Made by a program: the position numbers and the translations under genes. Under the pieces are notes generated by a model. The model was not told the DNA's origin, searched no databases, and worked only from the letters and a program-made list of their open reading frames with translations. From NCBI GenBank assembly GCA_913055675.1, contig CAJXKY010000002.1, positions 23,019 through 87,018 on the forward strand: a DNA stretch of 64,000 nucleotides. Reading direction: 5' to 3'. Numbering within the stretch: the stretch's first letter is position 1; every line of letters starts with the position of its first letter. Positions 63,746 through 64,000 of this stretch are shown one piece after another. This DNA is from an uncultured Halanaerobiales bacterium (lineage in GTDB: Bacteria > Bacillota > Halanaerobiia > Halanaerobiales > M55B127).

Positions 63746-64000
63746 TTATTTAACCACAGTACCCACATCTTCACCAATAATAGCACGTTCAATATTATCA
63801 TAATCATCTAAACCAAAAACAATTAATGGGATATCATTGTCCATACATAATGAAATTGCTGTTGAATCCATAACTTTTAAAGATTTATTTAATACTTCGA
63901 TATATGTTAGTTCTTTATATTTTACTGCATTGTCATTTTTAACGGGATCATCATCGTAAACTCCATCTACATTTTTTGCCATTAATATTGCTTCAGCAGA
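63746..64000 (-). CDS. pyrH: UMP kinase, C-terminal part cut by the window edge
   Basis: The last 85 or so residues of a UMP kinase: the frame is open to the window edge through [20 protein letters not shown], followed by [37 protein letters not shown], the typical amino-acid kinase-fold end of PyrH. It catalyses UMP to UDP. The ATG at 63982 is an internal Met. Its place before frr is the standard order; the N-terminus lies to the right of the window. Confidence 0.92.
   Translation of the reverse strand, partial: SAEAILMAKNVDGVYDDDPVKNDNAVKYKELTYIEVLNKSLKVMDSTAISLCMDNDIPLIVFGLDDYDNIERAIIGEDVGTVVK

Noticed and set aside
1..64000. CRISPR arrays, tRNAs, rRNAs, IS elements or prophage
   Set aside because: No direct repeats with regular spacing, no tRNA-like cloverleaf, no transposase and no integrase were seen on reading the window.

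Overview
The window is AT-rich (roughly 30% G+C by eye), gene-dense bacterial chromosome. PolC-type DNA polymerase III, GlpP, a YlbF-family protein, strong GGAGG ribosome binding sites and the pyrH-frr-uppS-cdsA-dxr-rseP-ispG-proS-polC-rimP-nusA-infB-rbfA-nrnA-truB-ribF-rpsO-pnp order point to a low-G+C Firmicute. AT-rich codon use, acidic proteins, an NhaC-family antiporter and a desulforedoxin fit an anaerobic, probably salt-adapted lineage such as Halanaerobiales. That placement is an inference; no rRNA gene is present. Nearly everything is on the minus strand. I saw no phage, IS element, CRISPR array or tRNA.

Layout. 1-3330: small plus-strand units (partial ORF, cysteine desulfurase-like enzyme, YihY/BrkB membrane protein, YlbF protein) around one minus-strand BON gene, with hairpin terminators between converging genes. 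3347-10816: a tight minus-strand peptide and amino-acid unit (NhaC antiporter, PepV, P1 peptidase, M18 aminopeptidase, MalY/PatB, HI0933 flavoprotein). 10920-15381: esterase, Ogt, an exported FAD protein with an SLH-like tail, AsnS. 15521-28545: a 13-kb glycerol/glycerol-3-phosphate/phosphate cluster (GlpK, UroD-like protein, DUF47+PiT, ABC importer without its ATPase, HAD phosphatase, GlpQ, GlpA-like and GlpB-like flavoproteins, DUF1667 protein, GlpP). 28574-33859: CoA-binding protein, macro-domain protein, a 40-residue desulforedoxin, a P-type ATPase and a DUF2254 membrane protein. 33934-41801: thrC, thrB, ahcY, dut, a LysM cell-wall hydrolase, a JAMM-DinG helicase fusion and nfo. 41938-64000: the conserved translation, RNA, isoprenoid and lipid cluster, ending in a truncated pyrH.

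Most notable: two near-identical leader elements at about 25697-25792 and 26905-26981, in front of the DUF47-PiT genes and the UroD-like gene. Each has a short hairpin with an invariant 11-nt loop (AGAGAAAAGAG on the minus strand), a stem whose two sides change length together between copies, and a shared CCU that also begins a terminator-like hairpin with a U-rich tail. This is the layout of a transcription antitermination switch, and the RNA-binding antiterminator GlpP is encoded at the end of the same cluster. I infer a GlpP-type regulon that extends to phosphate uptake and an atypical UroD-family protein.

Other points: a metal-type JAMM domain fused to a DinG-like helicase; a P-type ATPase with Gln where SERCA has its Glu309 ion ligand; a stable hairpin between the binding-protein and permease genes; nusA next to infB with no ylxR/ylxQ; and a good promoter plus folded leader ahead of rpsO.
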